A DNA stretch of 10,088 nt from JBBSMX01 sp038232935 (GCA_038232935.1 JBBSMX010000150.1:1-10088); one strand, 5' to 3'; shown: positions 1 through 6,035, counted from the first letter of the stretch. The notes: generated by a model not told the origin, from the sequence alone. A program made the numbers and translations.

Positions 1-395
1 CGGCCGAGGGGTTCCAGCTCGTCGTCTCGTACAACCCCGGCTACCAGCACGTGCTCAAGGACCTCAAGCCGAGCACGCGCCAGCGCTTCGTCGCGCTCGA
101 GTTCGACTTCCCCCCGGCCGAGCGCGAGGTCGAGATCGTGCAGCATGAGAGCGGCGTGGACCGGCCGACGGCGCACCAGCTCGTGACCCTCGGCAGGCAG
201 CTCCGCCGCCTCCGCGACCGCGGCCTCGCCGAGGTCCCGAGCACGCGGCTGCTCGTGGCGACGGCCCACCTCGTCGCCAGCGGCATCGCCCCGAAGACGG
301 CCTGCCGCGTCGGCCTCGTGGCCCCGCTTTCGGACGACGCCGACCTCGTGGCCGCCATGCGCGACCTCGTGGACCTCACGATGGCCGGCTCGTAA
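1..395 (+). CDS. norQ: NorQ/CbbQ-type MoxR AAA+ ATPase, C-terminal part (5' end outside window)
   Basis: This is the last ~130 codons of a gene entering from the left; the reading frame is open from position 3. The residues FQLVVSYNPGYQ followed by LKPSTRQRFVALEF are typical of the NorQ/CbbQ branch of MoxR ATPases, covering the sensor-1-like strand and the downstream arginine-containing segment. Walker A and B lie outside the window. NorQ works with the VWA protein NorD to insert the non-haem iron or otherwise activate the cytochrome c nitric oxide reductase NorBC; the related CbbQ/CbbO pair activates Rubisco. A norD gene follows after 95 bp on the same strand, which favours NorQ over CbbQ. 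The family is usually about 260-270 aa, so roughly half is visible. The TAA stop is at 393-395. Confidence 0.88.
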   Translation, partial: AEGFQLVVSYNPGYQHVLKDLKPSTRQRFVALEFDFPPAEREVEIVQHESGVDRPTAHQLVTLGRQLRRLRDRGLAEVPSTRLLVATAHLVASGIAPKTACRVGLVAPLSDDADLVAAMRDLVDLTMAGS

Positions 396-456
396 AACCC
401 CAGGGGTCACTCGGCATTGGGAGTGGCATAGGCTCGAAGGGGACGTCGAGACCGGA

Positions 457-484
457 AGGACAAGTGACGAAGGACCAGTGACGA
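457..484 (+). repeat. 14-bp tandem duplication just upstream of norD
   Basis: Two adjacent 14-bp copies, AGGACAAGTGACGA (457-470) and AGGACCAGTGACGA (471-484), differ at one base. They fill the last part of the 95-bp norQ-norD gap and end 6 bp before the norD ATG. The second copy also supplies an in-frame TGA at 479-481, so norD cannot start further upstream. The duplicated AGGA could act as a weak ribosome-binding element, but it could equally be slippage. Confidence 0.7.
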
Positions 485-490
485 GCCCTC

Positions 491-2539
491 ATGTCTGAGC
501 CCGAAGACGTACTCCTTGACGGCGCGCACCACGCCACGCTCTTCGCGCAGCGCCTGTGGCGACGGCACGCCGGGGCCGCTGAGCCCGAGACCCTCCGCCT
601 CGTCGAGGTGCGCGGCCGGCTAGAGTTGTTCGTCCGCGCCGCCTTCGGGCACGAGCTGACGGTCGCCGTGGCCGAGCCGCCGGCGCTGCCGTCGTGGTTC
701 AGCCAGCTCGGGCGGCGTATCCCGCGCCACCTCGTCGAGCGCCGCACGCTCGCCTCGACCGACGGCGAACGTCTCCGCCTGCCGCGCACGCTCCCCGCTG
801 GCGAGCCCAGCGGGGGGCTCGCGACGTACCGGCTCCTCGCCGCGGAGGCCGCCGCCCGCGCCGCACGGGGGACGCCGGACCACCTCCCGGACGACCCGCT
901 CGTGCGTGACCTCTACCTCGTGCGCGACCTCTACCTCGTGCGCGACCTCTACCTCGTGCGCGACCTCTACCTCGTGCGCGAGGCCGCCGCCGTAGACCAC
1001 CGCCTCGCCACCGATCTGCCGGGGCTGCTCCCAGCCCTTCGCACCGCCCGCGCCGATGCGCTCGCCGCGCGGCCTCCCCCGAAGCTCCTTACCCCGCAGG
1101 AGGCCGCCGTCGAAGCCGAGCTCCGAGCCGTCCTCGCCGCCCACCCGCTCGACGACCCAATCTCCCCTTCCCCCGAAGCGTCGCTGAGGTGGGCGAGAGA
1201 GACCGCAGTCCGCATCCGCGCGCTCGACGGGACCTATCGCGGGCTGCCCGCCGTCGCGCTCTGGGGGCTCGTGACGTCGCCGCCCGCCGCCGCGCCGGGC
1301 CGGACCGTCACGCCGGGCGAAGATCCCGAGGCCCCTGCGGCCCGCCCCCGGATCAGCCGGATGCACCGCCGCCCCCAGGTCCGCCAGGCCCCCGAGGACG
1401 AGGACGACGACACCGTTGGCCTCTGGATGATCCAGCTCGACGACCCGCAGGAGCATGTCGAGGACCCGATGGGCCTCCAGCGGCCGACCGACCGCGACGA
1501 CGAGGCGGACCCCGACGACCTCGCCGACTCGCTCTCGGAGCTGCCTGAGGCGCGGCTCGTGGACGCGCCGGGCAGCCCGCGCGAGGTCCTCGCCAGTGAC
1601 GACCCGCCACCGACGGGCACGGCTGAGGTGCTGCGCGGTGGCGCACGTGCCGGGCTCGTCTACCCCGAGTGGGACTACCGCGCGGGTGCCTACCACGAGC
1701 ATGGGGCCGTCGTCCACGAGCGGACACCGCCGCTGGGTGACGCGGCGTGGGCCGAGGGCGTGCTCACCCGCCGGGCTGCCCTCCTACACGAGGTCCGCCG
1801 CCGGTTCGAGCGTCTGCGCCCGCGCCGCCGGCGCCTCGGCCGCCAGCGCGACGGGCCGGAGGTGGATCTCGCCGCCTACGTCGCTGCCTACGCCGACCGC
1901 CGCGCAGGCTGCCCGGCCGACGACCGGCTCTACGAAGCCGTTCGCCCGGCTCGGCGCGACGTCGCCATCGCGCTCCTCGTCGACGTAAGCGGCTCGACCG
2001 ACAGCTGGGTGACGGAGGACCTCCGCGTCGTGGACGTCGAGAAGGAGGCGCTCCTAGTCGTCTGCGATGCGCTCGACGCCCTCGGCGACCCGTACACCAT
2101 CCTGGCCTTCTCCGGCGAGGGGCCAGAGGCCGTCACCGTCCTCCCGCTCAAGGGGTTCGACGAGCGGACCGGCGCGGTCGTGAGGCGGCGCATCGCCGCG
2201 CTCGAGCCGGATCGATACACGCGGATGGGAGCGGCGCTCCGCCACGCGACGGCCCGGCTCATGACGAAGCCCGCCCGGCACCGCCTCCTGCTCGTCCTCT
2301 CCGACGGCAAGCCCAACGACGTGGACCGCTACGAGGGCCGCTACGGCGTCGAGGACGCGCGCCAGGCCGTCGTCGAGGCTCGGCTCCAAGGGCTCCACCC
2401 GTTCTGCGTGACGGTGGACCGCCACGCGCCGGCCTACATGCCGCGCATTTTCGGGGTCGGCGGCTACGCCGCGCTCCACCACCCGGAGCACCTTCCTTCG
2501 GTCCTCGTGGACGTCCTGCGGCGGCTCGTCCGGGCCTGA
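491..2539 (+). CDS. norD: NorD-like VWA-domain protein, nitric oxide reductase activation
   Basis: This 682-aa protein has a C-terminal von Willebrand factor A domain from about residue 490. The metal-ion-dependent adhesion site is intact: D498-x-S500-x-S502 (in LLVDVSGSTD), T577 (YTRMGAAL) and D605 (LVLSDGKPND). The N-terminal half is the helical NorD/CbbO-type region. The middle, residues about 270-390, is acidic and proline-rich and probably disordered. The protein has no signal peptide, so it should be cytoplasmic and act with NorQ on NorBC. The length is near that of known NorD proteins (roughly 630-700 aa). The start is fixed by an in-frame stop 12 nt upstream; no clear Shine-Dalgarno is present. 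One oddity is a perfect fourfold repeat of DLYLVR at residues 140-163. The gene converges with the DUF488 gene, with 19 bp between stops. CbbO is the alternative family assignment, but no Rubisco genes are visible. Confidence 0.9.
   Translation: MSEPEDVLLDGAHHATLFAQRLWRRHAGAAEPETLRLVEVRGRLELFVRAAFGHELTVAVAEPPALPSWFSQLGRRIPRHLVERRTLASTDGERLRLPRTLPAGEPSGGLATYRLLAAEAAARAARGTPDHLPDDPLVRDLYLVRDLYLVRDLYLVRDLYLVREAAAVDHRLATDLPGLLPALRTARADALAARPPPKLLTPQEAAVEAELRAVLAAHPLDDPISPSPEASLRWARETAVRIRALDGTYRGLPAVALWGLVTSPPAAAPGRTVTPGEDPEAPAARPRISRMHRRPQVRQAPEDEDDDTVGLWMIQLDDPQEHVEDPMGLQRPTDRDDEADPDDLADSLSELPEARLVDAPGSPREVLASDDPPPTGTAEVLRGGARAGLVYPEWDYRAGAYHEHGAVVHERTPPLGDAAWAEGVLTRRAALLHEVRRRFERLRPRRRRLGRQRDGPEVDLAAYVAAYADRRAGCPADDRLYEAVRPARRDVAIALLVDVSGSTDSWVTEDLRVVDVEKEALLVVCDALDALGDPYTILAFSGEGPEAVTVLPLKGFDERTGAVVRRRIAALEPDRYTRMGAALRHATARLMTKPARHRLLLVLSDGKPNDVDRYEGRYGVEDARQAVVEARLQGLHPFCVTVDRHAPAYMPRIFGVGGYAALHHPEHLPSVLVDVLRRLVRA
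908..979 (+). repeat. 4 x 18-bp perfect in-frame tandem repeat inside norD
   Basis: Four identical 18-bp units (GACCTCTACCTCGTGCGC) run at 908-925, 926-943, 944-961 and 962-979. They encode DLYLVR four times, residues 140-163. A degenerate 15-bp half-unit encoding DPLVR precedes them at 893-907. The unit keeps the frame and adds three extra copies of a six-residue helical stretch. The copies are identical to the base, which points to a recent expansion or to an assembly/slippage artefact. Confidence 0.97.
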
Positions 2540-2558
2540 TGGACGGAAGCCGCCGGGG

Positions 2559-3095
2559 CTACTCGGCAGGATAGGTCAGCGCGCCGTCGAGGACGCAGGC
2601 GAAGTCGGTCAGCGCGTGGGGCTGCACGCGGCCCGGCCCGATGACGTCGAGGACCTCCCAGCCGCGGACGAGGAGTGCGTCTGCGATCAGTCGGCGATGG
2701 CAGCGCCAAGGGACGGCCTCGGAGCACATCATGGCCGTGCGGCGCTCGGCGGCGATTTCTTCCAGCCGCTCCAGTCCCTCTCGAAAGGCCTCCGTCGCCA
2801 TGTAGTCGGCGTAGGCGGCGAACGAGGCCACGCGCCAGCCGGTGTTGGGCGAGTCCTCGGCGGGCGTGACACGTCGTCCCCCGAGCGCGGGCAGGTGGAC
2901 GTAGCCGATCCCCCGCTCGGCCAGCGACGCCCGCAGCGCGTCATCGCCGAAGTGCGGCTGGCGGCGCGAGCCAGGGAACCGCCGGACGTCAGCGATCTGC
3001 TCGATCCCGGCTCCTTCGAGGAGATCGAGGAGGTCCTCCAGCGCGCGGTTCGAATGACCGACGGTCCAAATTTGTCTGGGAGGCAGAGAAGGCAT
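2559..3095 (-). CDS. DUF488 family protein
   Basis: This 178-aa protein carries the hallmark DUF488 motifs: TVGHSNR at residues 11-17, ADVRRFPGSRRQPHF at 35-49, and a C-terminal MCSEAVPWRCHRRLIAD block with C124 and C132 at 123-139. The family is widespread, has no established biochemical function, and its conserved Cys, His and Arg residues suggest a nucleic-acid or metal-dependent role. It has no signal peptide or membrane segment. It is the last gene of the leftward run: its ATG lies 10 bp past the stop of the 74-aa membrane protein gene, so it is likely cotranscribed with sdhB and the RIC gene. It converges on norD, and no strong terminator is visible in the 19-bp gap. The family assignment is firm; the role here is unknown. 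Confidence 0.9.
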   Translation of the reverse strand: MPSLPPRQIWTVGHSNRALEDLLDLLEGAGIEQIADVRRFPGSRRQPHFGDDALRASLAERGIGYVHLPALGGRRVTPAEDSPNTGWRVASFAAYADYMATEAFREGLERLEEIAAERRTAMMCSEAVPWRCHRRLIADALLVRGWEVLDVIGPGRVQPHALTDFACVLDGALTYPAE

Positions 3096-3105
3096 GGGGA
3101 GTAGG

Positions 3106-3330
3106 TCAGGAAGCCACGGGGGTACGGCTCGTGACCAGGCCGTAGACGGTCAGCGCCAGGAAGTGTACGACGGCGACGGCGTTCTGCATCTCGCCCCACG
3201 CGCGCAGCGGGTACGCCCCGGCGACCCCGCCCATCAGCAGGAGGTCGCCCGCGAGGCGGAGAAGCCCCGCCCGTATCCTTCGCGCGAGGAGCGGGTACCG
3301 GGGCCAGTGTCTAGGCTGCTCTATCTGCAT
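3106..3330 (-). CDS. 74-aa small membrane protein downstream of sdhB
   Basis: This 74-aa protein begins MQIEQPRHWP. It has a basic N-terminal stretch (RYPLLARRIR) and two hydrophobic segments at about residues 21-40 and 51-68, consistent with a two-helix inner-membrane protein. The ATG at 3330 is chosen because the strongest Shine-Dalgarno in the window, AAGGAGG, sits 4 nt upstream; longer in-frame starts would run through the sdhB C-terminus. The start is 16 nt past the sdhB stop. I do not recognise a family. From its position it might anchor the orphan SdhB or another complex at the membrane, but it has no obvious haem-ligating histidine pattern of SdhC/SdhD and is shorter than those anchors. 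Some homologues may be annotated simply as hypothetical. Confidence 0.75.
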   Translation of the reverse strand: MQIEQPRHWPRYPLLARRIRAGLLRLAGDLLLMGGVAGAYPLRAWGEMQNAVAVVHFLALTVYGLVTSRTPVAS

Positions 3331-3345
3331 GTTGCCTCCTTCTCC
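3331..3345 (-). promoter_or_regulatory. Strong ribosome-binding site for the 74-aa membrane protein
   Basis: On the minus strand the sequence reads GGAGAAGGAGGCAAC immediately before the ATG, with AAGGAGG 4 nt away (3335-3341). Most other starts here have no Shine-Dalgarno, so this one stands out and fixes the start codon. It suggests the small membrane protein is translated more efficiently than its neighbours. Confidence 0.75.
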
Positions 3346-3346
3346 A

Positions 3347-4054
3347 TCACCGCAGGGCCGTCGCTTTCCGCTTGAGGGCCGAGATCCAGCGTGTGATGTC
3401 GATGCCTTTCGGGCAGGCCTCCACGCAGTTGAAAATCGTATAGCACATCCAGAGCCCTTCCTTACCGTCGAGGATCGCCAGACGCTCGTCTGCTCCCGCG
3501 TCGCGCGTGTCGAAGGTATAGCGGTAGGCCTTGACGAAGGCCGCCGGGCCGAGGTAGTCTGGATTGGCCCAGGCCGAGGGGCAGGAGCTGGTGCAGGCAC
3601 CGCACTGGATGCACTTCGTGGCGTCCTCGATGATGGCGTGCTGCGCGGGGCTCTGGAGGCGCTCCTTCTCCGGCGGCGGCGTGTGGTTGACCAGCCAGGG
3701 CATGACGGCGCGGTACTTCTCGAAGAAGCCCCCCTGATCGACTACCAGGTCCTTGACGACAGGCATGGACGGCAGCGGCGCGAAGGTGATGGTCCCCCCG
3801 TCGCCCCTCACGAGATCCTGCACGAGCTGCTGGCAGGCGAGCTTGTTCTCGCCGTTGATCTGCATGGCGTCGGAGCCACAGACGCCGTGCGCGCAGCTCT
3901 TACGGAAGGTGAGCGACCCGTCGAGGTGCCACTTGATGTCCAGAAGCAGGTCGAGCGCCTGGTCCATCGGGTCGGCTTCGACCTCGTAGGTCTCCCAATG
4001 CGGAGCCTCGTCAACCTCGGGGTCGTATCGCTTGATCCTGGCTGTGATGTGCAT
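3347..4054 (-). CDS. sdhB: Succinate dehydrogenase/fumarate reductase iron-sulfur subunit (orphan SdhB)
   Basis: This 235-aa protein has all the SdhB cluster ligands. The [2Fe-2S] site is C54-x4-C59, D62 and C74 (SCAHGVCGSD...NKLAC), with Asp in the same place as in E. coli SdhB. The [4Fe-4S] ligands are C148, C151, C154 and C214. The [3Fe-4S] ligands are C158, C204 and C210. The usual CPS-x-W...NPDYLGPA-x9-YRY block follows. The length matches E. coli SdhB (238 aa). The ATG at 4054 is preferred because the longer frame adds 62 residues of low-complexity shadow sequence from the overlapping AhpD-like gene; a GGAG lies about 9 nt upstream. Only 2 bp separate it from that gene's stop, so the two are cotranscribed. 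The oddity is context: no sdhA, sdhC or sdhD is beside it. The position matching E. coli W164 near the quinone site is alanine (A163). Confidence 0.93.
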   Translation of the reverse strand: MHITARIKRYDPEVDEAPHWETYEVEADPMDQALDLLLDIKWHLDGSLTFRKSCAHGVCGSDAMQINGENKLACQQLVQDLVRGDGGTITFAPLPSMPVVKDLVVDQGGFFEKYRAVMPWLVNHTPPPEKERLQSPAQHAIIEDATKCIQCGACTSSCPSAWANPDYLGPAAFVKAYRYTFDTRDAGADERLAILDGKEGLWMCYTIFNCVEACPKGIDITRWISALKRKATALR

Positions 4055-4056
4055 GG

Positions 4057-4413
4057 CTACGTGCTCCGCGTCTGTGCCTGGGCCTCCAGCTCGTCCATCG
4101 CATCGAGGGCGAGGGCGGCATGGGCGTAGGCGGCACCGGCGCGCATCTCGGACGCCACCCAGATGGCCTCCATGATTTCCTCCGGGGTCGCGCCCTTCCG
4201 GCGGGCGAGCTTTGTGTGTCCCTTGATGCAGTACGGGCACTGCGTCACGTGCGCGGCGGCCACGGCGATGAGCTGCTTTGTCTTCTCGTCGAGAGCGCCC
4301 TCGGCGAAGACCTGCTTGCTGAAGGCGCGAAAGGCCTCTGCCGTCTCGGGCGCAAGCGCCGCGCGGTGGGCCGACATCTGCGGCGTGGCGGGGGGAAACA
4401 GCGTGTTGTCCAT
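4057..4413 (-). CDS. Carboxymuconolactone decarboxylase/AhpD-like protein with CxxC
   Basis: This 118-aa, all-helical protein belongs to the CMD/AhpD superfamily. The core motif is C59-P-Y-C62-x3-H66 (AAHVTQCPYCIKGHTKLA), the AhpD-type redox-active CxxC with downstream histidine. GATPEEIMEAIWVAS then matches the second conserved helix. Members with this motif act as small peroxidase or thiol-disulfide reductase partners, in contrast to true carboxymuconolactone decarboxylases, which lack the CxxC. It lies between the RIC iron-sulfur repair gene (39-bp gap) and sdhB (2-bp gap), so a thiol/peroxide defence role fits. ATG at 4413 has no obvious Shine-Dalgarno; M13 is an alternative start. The physiological substrate cannot be told from sequence. 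Confidence 0.87.
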   Translation of the reverse strand: MDNTLFPPATPQMSAHRAALAPETAEAFRAFSKQVFAEGALDEKTKQLIAVAAAHVTQCPYCIKGHTKLARRKGATPEEIMEAIWVASEMRAGAAYAHAALALDAMDELEAQAQTRST

Positions 4414-4452
4414 GATGATTCGATGGGGTTGGCGATGGTGGCTTCCCTGTGG

Positions 4453-5166
4453 TTACGCTGCCAACGCGGCCTCCAGCGCCGCCGTCTTCGGGAAGAGGAC
4501 GTTGTTCTCGAGGTGTACGTGGAGGTGGAGGTCGTCCTCGAACTCCTCCAGCTTCGCGTAGGCGGCGCGGAAGGTGGCGCAGGCGTGCTCGGGCGGAGTG
4601 AAGTCGCCGCTCAGGCGGCGGATCTCCCGAAGGAGCGCCCCCGCGTGCTCGTGCTCGCTCTCGAGCTCCTGAATCGAGTCGCTGACGGTGCCGAAGGCGG
4701 GCCGCTCCGGCTCGCGCCCCTCGCGCCGCGCCGCCACGAGGTCTCGGACGTAGGGGAAGAGCGCGCGCTCCTCGTCGTCGAGGTGCGCGCCCAGCTCCGC
4801 CGCCAGCTCGGCGATCTCGACCGTCTCGGGGCTGGTGCCGCCGTGGACGCGGGCGACCTTCTCGGTGAACGCCTGCAGCACCGGGAGGCTCTCGCGGACG
4901 TAGGCGTGGTGAACGTTGACGACGTAGTCGGCCAGGAAGTCCGGCGACCAGCTCGTGGCGCGGGCGGGCGCGGCGGCGATGCTCCGGTCCTCGGCCTGCG
5001 CGAGCGCCCGCTCGACCTCGTCGAGGGCGACGCCGCGCTCCTCGCAGGCTGCTCGCAGGGTCTTGTCACCGCCGCAGCAGAAGTCGATGCCGTAGCGTTT
5101 GAGCACGCCGGCGCGGCGGTAATCCTCCGCGACGATCTCGCCGACAGTTCGCTGTGAGAGCTCCAT
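4453..5166 (-). CDS. ric: Iron-sulfur cluster repair di-iron protein (RIC; YtfE/ScdA/DnrN family)
   Basis: This 237-aa protein has the two RIC domains in order. First is an N-terminal ScdA_N (DUF542) domain with the conserved GIDFCCGGDKTL motif (C30, C31). Second is a hemerythrin-like four-helix bundle with candidate di-iron ligands H86, H108, H128 and E132 (GAHLDDEE), H172/H174 (ESEHEHAG) and H216-x3-E220 (HVHLENNVLFP). RIC proteins repair Fe-S clusters damaged by NO or peroxide in the cytoplasm, and some reduce or release NO. The length is close to E. coli YtfE (220 aa). It lies between the 82-aa ferredoxin (34 bp away) and the AhpD-like gene, with norQD close by, which supports an NO-stress function. 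Spacing suggests it is part of the leftward operon. Confidence 0.93.
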   Translation of the reverse strand: MELSQRTVGEIVAEDYRRAGVLKRYGIDFCCGGDKTLRAACEERGVALDEVERALAQAEDRSIAAAPARATSWSPDFLADYVVNVHHAYVRESLPVLQAFTEKVARVHGGTSPETVEIAELAAELGAHLDDEERALFPYVRDLVAARREGREPERPAFGTVSDSIQELESEHEHAGALLREIRRLSGDFTPPEHACATFRAAYAKLEEFEDDLHLHVHLENNVLFPKTAALEAALAA

Positions 5167-5200
5167 GATGGGTTTGGGTTAGATGGTGAGGGTTGATGTG

Positions 5201-5449
5201 CTATCGCGGCGCGAGCTGCTTCCCGGATGCGCCGAAGGCGAAGAGCGCGCCCGTCGGGCAGACGGCGCACGCCTCGACGAGCCGCTCCCGCTCGATGTCG
5301 CAGGCATCCGCGCAGAAGGTCACGATCTGGTCATCACCGAGCTCGAAGACCTCGGGGGCCACCTTCACGCAGTTCTCCGTGCCCGCGCATAGGCCGCGCT
5401 CGATGCGGATGGTGAGCCCACTCAGCGTCCGCTCTTCGACGTCATTCAT
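5201..5449 (-). CDS. Small single-cluster ferredoxin (C-x5-C type)
   Basis: This 82-aa protein has six cysteines: C21, C27, C46, C50, C61 and C64. The segment CAGTENCVKVAPEVFEL is the signature of small [3Fe-4S]/[4Fe-4S] ferredoxins of the kind that feed cytochromes P450 and other oxidases, where C-x5-C is followed by A-P-x-V-F. The usual closing Cys-Pro is C64-P-T-G-A-L, here preceded by C61 to make C-x2-C-P. With three canonical positions (C21, C27, C64), a [3Fe-4S] cluster is possible, and the extra cysteines might complete a [4Fe-4S] cluster. It is cytoplasmic. It lies between the 36-aa membrane protein and RIC genes in the leftward operon and could donate electrons to RIC or to a globin, but no partner is proven. 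Confidence 0.8.
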   Translation of the reverse strand: MNDVEERTLSGLTIRIERGLCAGTENCVKVAPEVFELGDDQIVTFCADACDIERERLVEACAVCPTGALFAFGASGKQLAPR

Positions 5450-5466
5450 GGCCGCGTTCCATTTCG

Positions 5467-5489
5467 CTGAGGCCGGGCCACCGGCTCAG
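5467..5489. other. GC-rich hairpin at the end of the 36-aa gene
   Basis: CTGAGGCCGG (5467-5476) and CCGGCTCAG (5481-5489) pair around a GCCA loop, with one bulged base. The hairpin overlaps the stop codon of the 36-aa gene and lies about 18 nt before the 82-aa ferredoxin start on the minus strand. No T-tract follows, so it is a poor intrinsic terminator. It may be an mRNA-stabilising or attenuating structure, or chance in GC-rich DNA. Confidence 0.4.
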
Positions 5490-5596
5490 GCCAGGAACAG
5501 GTAGAACAGACCCCCCGTCGCCAGCATGGCGAGCGTGAGGATGAGCATGCCGATCCAGTAGTCGAGCACCGGGGGTTGGGGGTCTTTCCATGACAT
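5486..5596 (-). CDS. 36-aa single-helix membrane microprotein
   Basis: The ORF runs from ATG at 5596 to TGA at 5486-5488 and encodes 36 residues. A short polar start, MSWKDPQPPVLDYW, is followed by one hydrophobic helix, IGMLILTLAMLATGG, and an aromatic-rich end, LFYLFLA. The composition is that of a real transmembrane peptide, with two tryptophans at the interface. The overlapping alternative frame (5442-5645) is His/Pro/Arg-rich and looks like a shadow. It fits exactly in an otherwise empty 183-bp gap between the 72-aa gene and the ferredoxin gene. Small single-helix subunits of this kind accompany haem-copper oxidases and other respiratory complexes, so it may be an accessory subunit of NorBC or of a cytochrome oxidase, but this is inference. 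No Shine-Dalgarno is seen. Confidence 0.65.
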   Translation of the reverse strand: MSWKDPQPPVLDYWIGMLILTLAMLATGGLFYLFLA

Positions 5597-5632
5597 CGGA
5601 GCTATCGGTTAAGGGGTGCATCGCCGAGCCGT

Positions 5633-5851
5633 TCAGGGCATCCACGGCGGGTCGCTCGCAGGGAACGTCATGGCGAGCGCTGCGTCGAGGGCCGCCTCGC
5701 GCGTGGCGATGCGCGCGGCACGCGCGCGCTCGTCGGGCGGTCGTCCGGCATCGGGCGTGGCGGCGGCGGGCCTGTTTCGGTGTAGCGCTTCGTGTGTGCG
5801 GTCCGGGTGCCGCGTGGCGGGGTCGGGTTCATTCTCGGAAGACGAAGACAT
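5633..5851 (-). CDS. 72-aa protein with C-terminal FPASDPP motif
   Basis: This 72-aa hydrophilic protein starts MSSSSENEPDPATRHPDRTH, with a proline/arginine-rich and probably disordered N-terminus. It ends with a short helix and the motif ALDAALAMTFPASDPPWMP. As I recall, the FPASDPP tail is shared by many small uncharacterised bacterial proteins; no function is established. ATG at 5851 is chosen over the upstream ATG at 6022 because the intervening 57 codons cross a 17-bp tandem repeat and lack protein-like character, and because AGAGAAG precedes the ATG. The gene is separated from osmC by 184 bp, so it may begin a second transcript within the leftward gene run. Confidence 0.65.
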   Translation of the reverse strand: MSSSSENEPDPATRHPDRTHEALHRNRPAAATPDAGRPPDERARAARIATREAALDAALAMTFPASDPPWMP

Positions 5852-6035
5852 GGTTGCTTCTCTCGGTAAAGAGGTAGACGCGCTGAGGACAGAACGGCCT
5901 TCAGGAGTCGGGATGGAGGAACGACCGGGATGGAGGAACGACGCGAAGGCGTCCCCGGAGAGGCCGGGTGCGCCGAGGTTGAGGCATACTGACAGGGCGC
6001 TAGCGGTCACACGCACGAGCACCGCAGAGGGTTCG
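5852..6035 (-). promoter_or_regulatory. 184-bp non-coding gap, probable internal promoter of the leftward run
   Basis: This is the largest gap within the otherwise compact leftward run. It holds a perfect 17-bp tandem repeat at 5909-5942 and no convincing ORF. A promoter here would let the 72-aa, 36-aa, ferredoxin, RIC, AhpD-like, sdhB, 74-aa and DUF488 genes be expressed apart from fdxA-osmC. I could not assign clear -33/-7 boxes. Confidence 0.4.
5909..5942. repeat. Perfect 17-bp tandem repeat upstream of the 72-aa gene
   Basis: CGGGATGGAGGAACGAC occurs twice back to back (5909-5925 and 5926-5942), about 58 bp upstream of the 72-aa gene start. It could be a pair of regulator sites or a slippage product. 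It does not resemble an FNR/DNR site (TTGAT-N4-ATCAA). Confidence 0.9.

Noticed and set aside
396..406. ACCCC-A-GGGGT palindrome after norQ as a terminator
   Set aside because: A one-base loop cannot fold into a hairpin and no T-tract follows.
908..979. CRISPR array
   Set aside because: The 18-bp units are directly adjacent with no spacers and encode an in-frame peptide repeat.
620..1717. Long minus-strand ORF (365 aa) opposite norD
   Set aside because: It is a mirror of the high-GC norD frame: Gly/Arg-rich, no recognisable domain, and its VAHEVE repeat is just the complement of the DLYLVR repeat.
2540..2580. Bidirectional terminator between norD and the DUF488 gene
   Set aside because: Only a weak GCCG/CGGC pairing is present in the region and there are no T-runs on either side.
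4055..4240. 62-codon N-terminal extension of SdhB
   Set aside because: The extension is read from the out-of-frame AhpD-like gene and is Gly/Arg/Pro-rich; SdhB homologues start near MHITARI.
4120..5157. 345-aa plus-strand ORF opposite the AhpD-like and RIC genes
   Set aside because: It lies antisense to two confidently identified genes, is Leu/Arg/Val-rich, and has no family motif; it is a GC shadow.
5442..5645. 67-aa minus-strand ORF overlapping the 36-aa membrane protein
   Set aside because: His/Pro/Arg-rich sequence without family features; it overlaps a much more protein-like short frame and the start of the ferredoxin gene.
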